In this document: positions 23,034 to 24,105 of the stretch, one piece after another | Numbering within the stretch: the first letter of the stretch is position 1 | How the letters are laid out: the number at the start of each line of letters is the position of its first letter | Source of the DNA: Rhodobacteraceae bacterium UBA3069 | GTDB taxonomy: Bacteria; Pseudomonadota; Alphaproteobacteria; Rhodobacterales; Rhodobacteraceae | Length of the DNA stretch: 24,105 nt | Assembly (NCBI GenBank): GCA_002366795.1 | Contig: DFBX01000086.1 | Span: 1 to 24,105, forward strand | Direction: 5' to 3' | The notes under the pieces: model-generated | What the model was told of the DNA's origin: nothing | What the model saw: the letters and a program-made list of their open reading frames with translations, nothing else | Databases searched by the model: none | Position numbers and translations under genes: made by a program

Positions 23034-24050
23034 ATGACGAACGCTCTTTCCCGCCTTCTTGAAACCCGCGACTGGCTGATGGCGGATGGTGCCACGGGCA
23101 CCAACCTGTTCAACATGGGGCTGGGCGCGGGCGACCCGCCCGAGCTGTGGAATGTCGATCACCCCGACCGGATCAAGACTCTTTATGGTTATGCGGTGAA
23201 CGCGGGCAGCGACATTTTCCTGACCAACACGTTCGGCGGCAATGCCAGCCGTCTGAAACTGCACGACGCGCAATCGCGCGTGCGCGAATTGAACCGCGTC
23301 GGGGCCGAACTGGGCCGCGAAGTCGCAGATGCCGCAGGCCGCACCGTCGTGGTGGCCGGATCCGTCGGCCCGACCGGCGACATCTTCGCCCCCATGGGTC
23401 CGATGACCCACGAACTGGCGGTCGAGATTTTCCACGAACAGGCCGAGGGCCTGAAAGAGGGCGGAGCCGATGTGCTGTGGCTTGAAACCATCTCGGCCCC
23501 GGAGGAATACAAGGCCGCGGCAGCGGCATTCGCCCTGGCCGACATGCCTTGGTGCGGCACGATGAGCTTTGACACAGCCGGACGCACCATGATGGGTGTC
23601 ACCTCGGCCCAGATGGTTGAAATGGTGGAAAGCCTGCCCAATCCTCCGCTGGCCTATGGCGCGAACTGCGGCGTCGGCGCGTCGGACCTGCTGCGCACAG
23701 TGCTGGGGTTCGCCGCCGCCGGATCGGAACGGCCGATCATTTCCAAAGGCAACGCCGGCATCCCGAAATACCACGACGGGCATATCCATTACGACGGCAC
23801 GCCGGAACTGATGGCGGAATATGCCGTACTGGCCCGCGATTGCGGCGCGACCATCATCGGCGGCTGCTGCGGCACCATGCCCGAGCATCTGGAAGCCATG
23901 CACGAGGCGCTGACCACCCGGCCGCGCGGCCCGCGCCCCACGCTGGATGAAGTCACCACGAAACTTGGCGGCTTTTCTTCGGCCAGCGACGGCACTGGCG
24001 AGGATGACGGCCCCAAACGGGAACGTCGCGGGCGCCGCACGCGTGGTTAA
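23034..24050 (+). CDS. bmt: Betaine-homocysteine S-methyltransferase-like enzyme
   Basis: A 338-residue zinc methyltransferase of the homocysteine S-methyltransferase family, which makes methionine from homocysteine with glycine betaine or a related donor. The zinc cysteines are Cys212 (GANCGVGASD) and Cys278/Cys279 (IIGGCCGTMPEH). The start LMADGATGTNLFNMGL and FLTNTFGG are typical. Possible starts are 22989 (ATGA overlap with the previous stop, no ribosome site), 23019 and 23034. I chose 23034 because GGTGA lies eight bases upstream and the family sequence begins there. The C-terminal tail (KRERRGRRTRG) is basic, as in related Roseobacter copies. The donor substrate is inferred. Confidence 0.9.
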   Translation: MTNALSRLLETRDWLMADGATGTNLFNMGLGAGDPPELWNVDHPDRIKTLYGYAVNAGSDIFLTNTFGGNASRLKLHDAQSRVRELNRVGAELGREVADAAGRTVVVAGSVGPTGDIFAPMGPMTHELAVEIFHEQAEGLKEGGADVLWLETISAPEEYKAAAAAFALADMPWCGTMSFDTAGRTMMGVTSAQMVEMVESLPNPPLAYGANCGVGASDLLRTVLGFAAAGSERPIISKGNAGIPKYHDGHIHYDGTPELMAEYAVLARDCGATIIGGCCGTMPEHLEAMHEALTTRPRGPRPTLDEVTTKLGGFSSASDGTGEDDGPKRERRGRRTRG

Positions 24051-24088
24051 AAATAAAGCGGCCGCCGCACGCGTAGGTGAAGGGGACG

Positions 24089-24105
24089 GTGGGTTATAAA
24101 CCCAC
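24089..24105. other. Hairpin at the window edge
   Basis: GTGGGTT (24089-24095) and AACCCAC (24099-24105) form a seven-pair stem with an ATA loop, cut by the window end 38 bases after the last stop. It may be a terminator, but any T-run is out of view. Also, CGCCGCACGCGT occurs at 24033-24044 and again at 24063-24074, exactly 30 bases apart. Confidence 0.4.

Overview
The window looks like the chromosome of a marine-type alphaproteobacterium, most likely Rhodobacteraceae (Roseobacter group). The evidence is a two-piece (circularly permuted) tmRNA gene with a tag ending in ALAA, an alpha-type SspB, the F1-ATPase zeta subunit (DUF1476), DUF4169 and ribbon-helix-helix companions of fumC, RNase E with an acidic insertion in its S1 domain, and uniformly high GC. 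Family names come from recognising motifs by eye; no search was run.

Layout. Positions 1-234 hold the end of a broken IS481-type insertion sequence. Next come an acuI/yhdH-type acrylyl-CoA reductase and a DinB-family protein (both minus), divergent from a FadR-type GntR regulator whose start codon abuts a good operator palindrome. A small lipoprotein gene interrupted by an in-frame TAG follows (2678-3244). Positions 3490-3800 are ssrA (tmRNA), followed on the plus strand by a SnoaL-like protein, a ChrA chromate transporter, and sspB, whose product delivers tmRNA-tagged proteins to ClpXP. After a relic of a phospholipid N-methyltransferase comes fumC, preceded by a perfect 10-bp hairpin that holds its ribosome binding site in the loop. 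fumC overlaps two small genes (DUF4169, RHH).

From 8368 to 20350 all recognised genes are on the minus strand. In transcription order these are purC-purS-purQ (purine synthesis), dctB-dctD (two-component system), rne (RNase E, with a long leader and a strong terminator), ccdA (thiol transfer to the periplasm), and a membrane alpha/beta hydrolase coupled to a cytochrome P450. On the plus strand, 20548-24050 holds the F1-ATPase zeta subunit with its own terminator, an MprF-like protein, and a betaine-homocysteine methyltransferase-like enzyme.

The most interesting items are the fumC leader hairpin, the DctD-like regulator without the sigma-54 contact motif GAFTGA, the lipoprotein gene split by a single TAG, the palindromic insertion inside the IS481 transposase, the operator-like palindromes that touch the start codons of the GntR gene and dctB, and the P450/membrane hydrolase pair. 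I saw no rRNA, tRNA, CRISPR array or intact mobile element.
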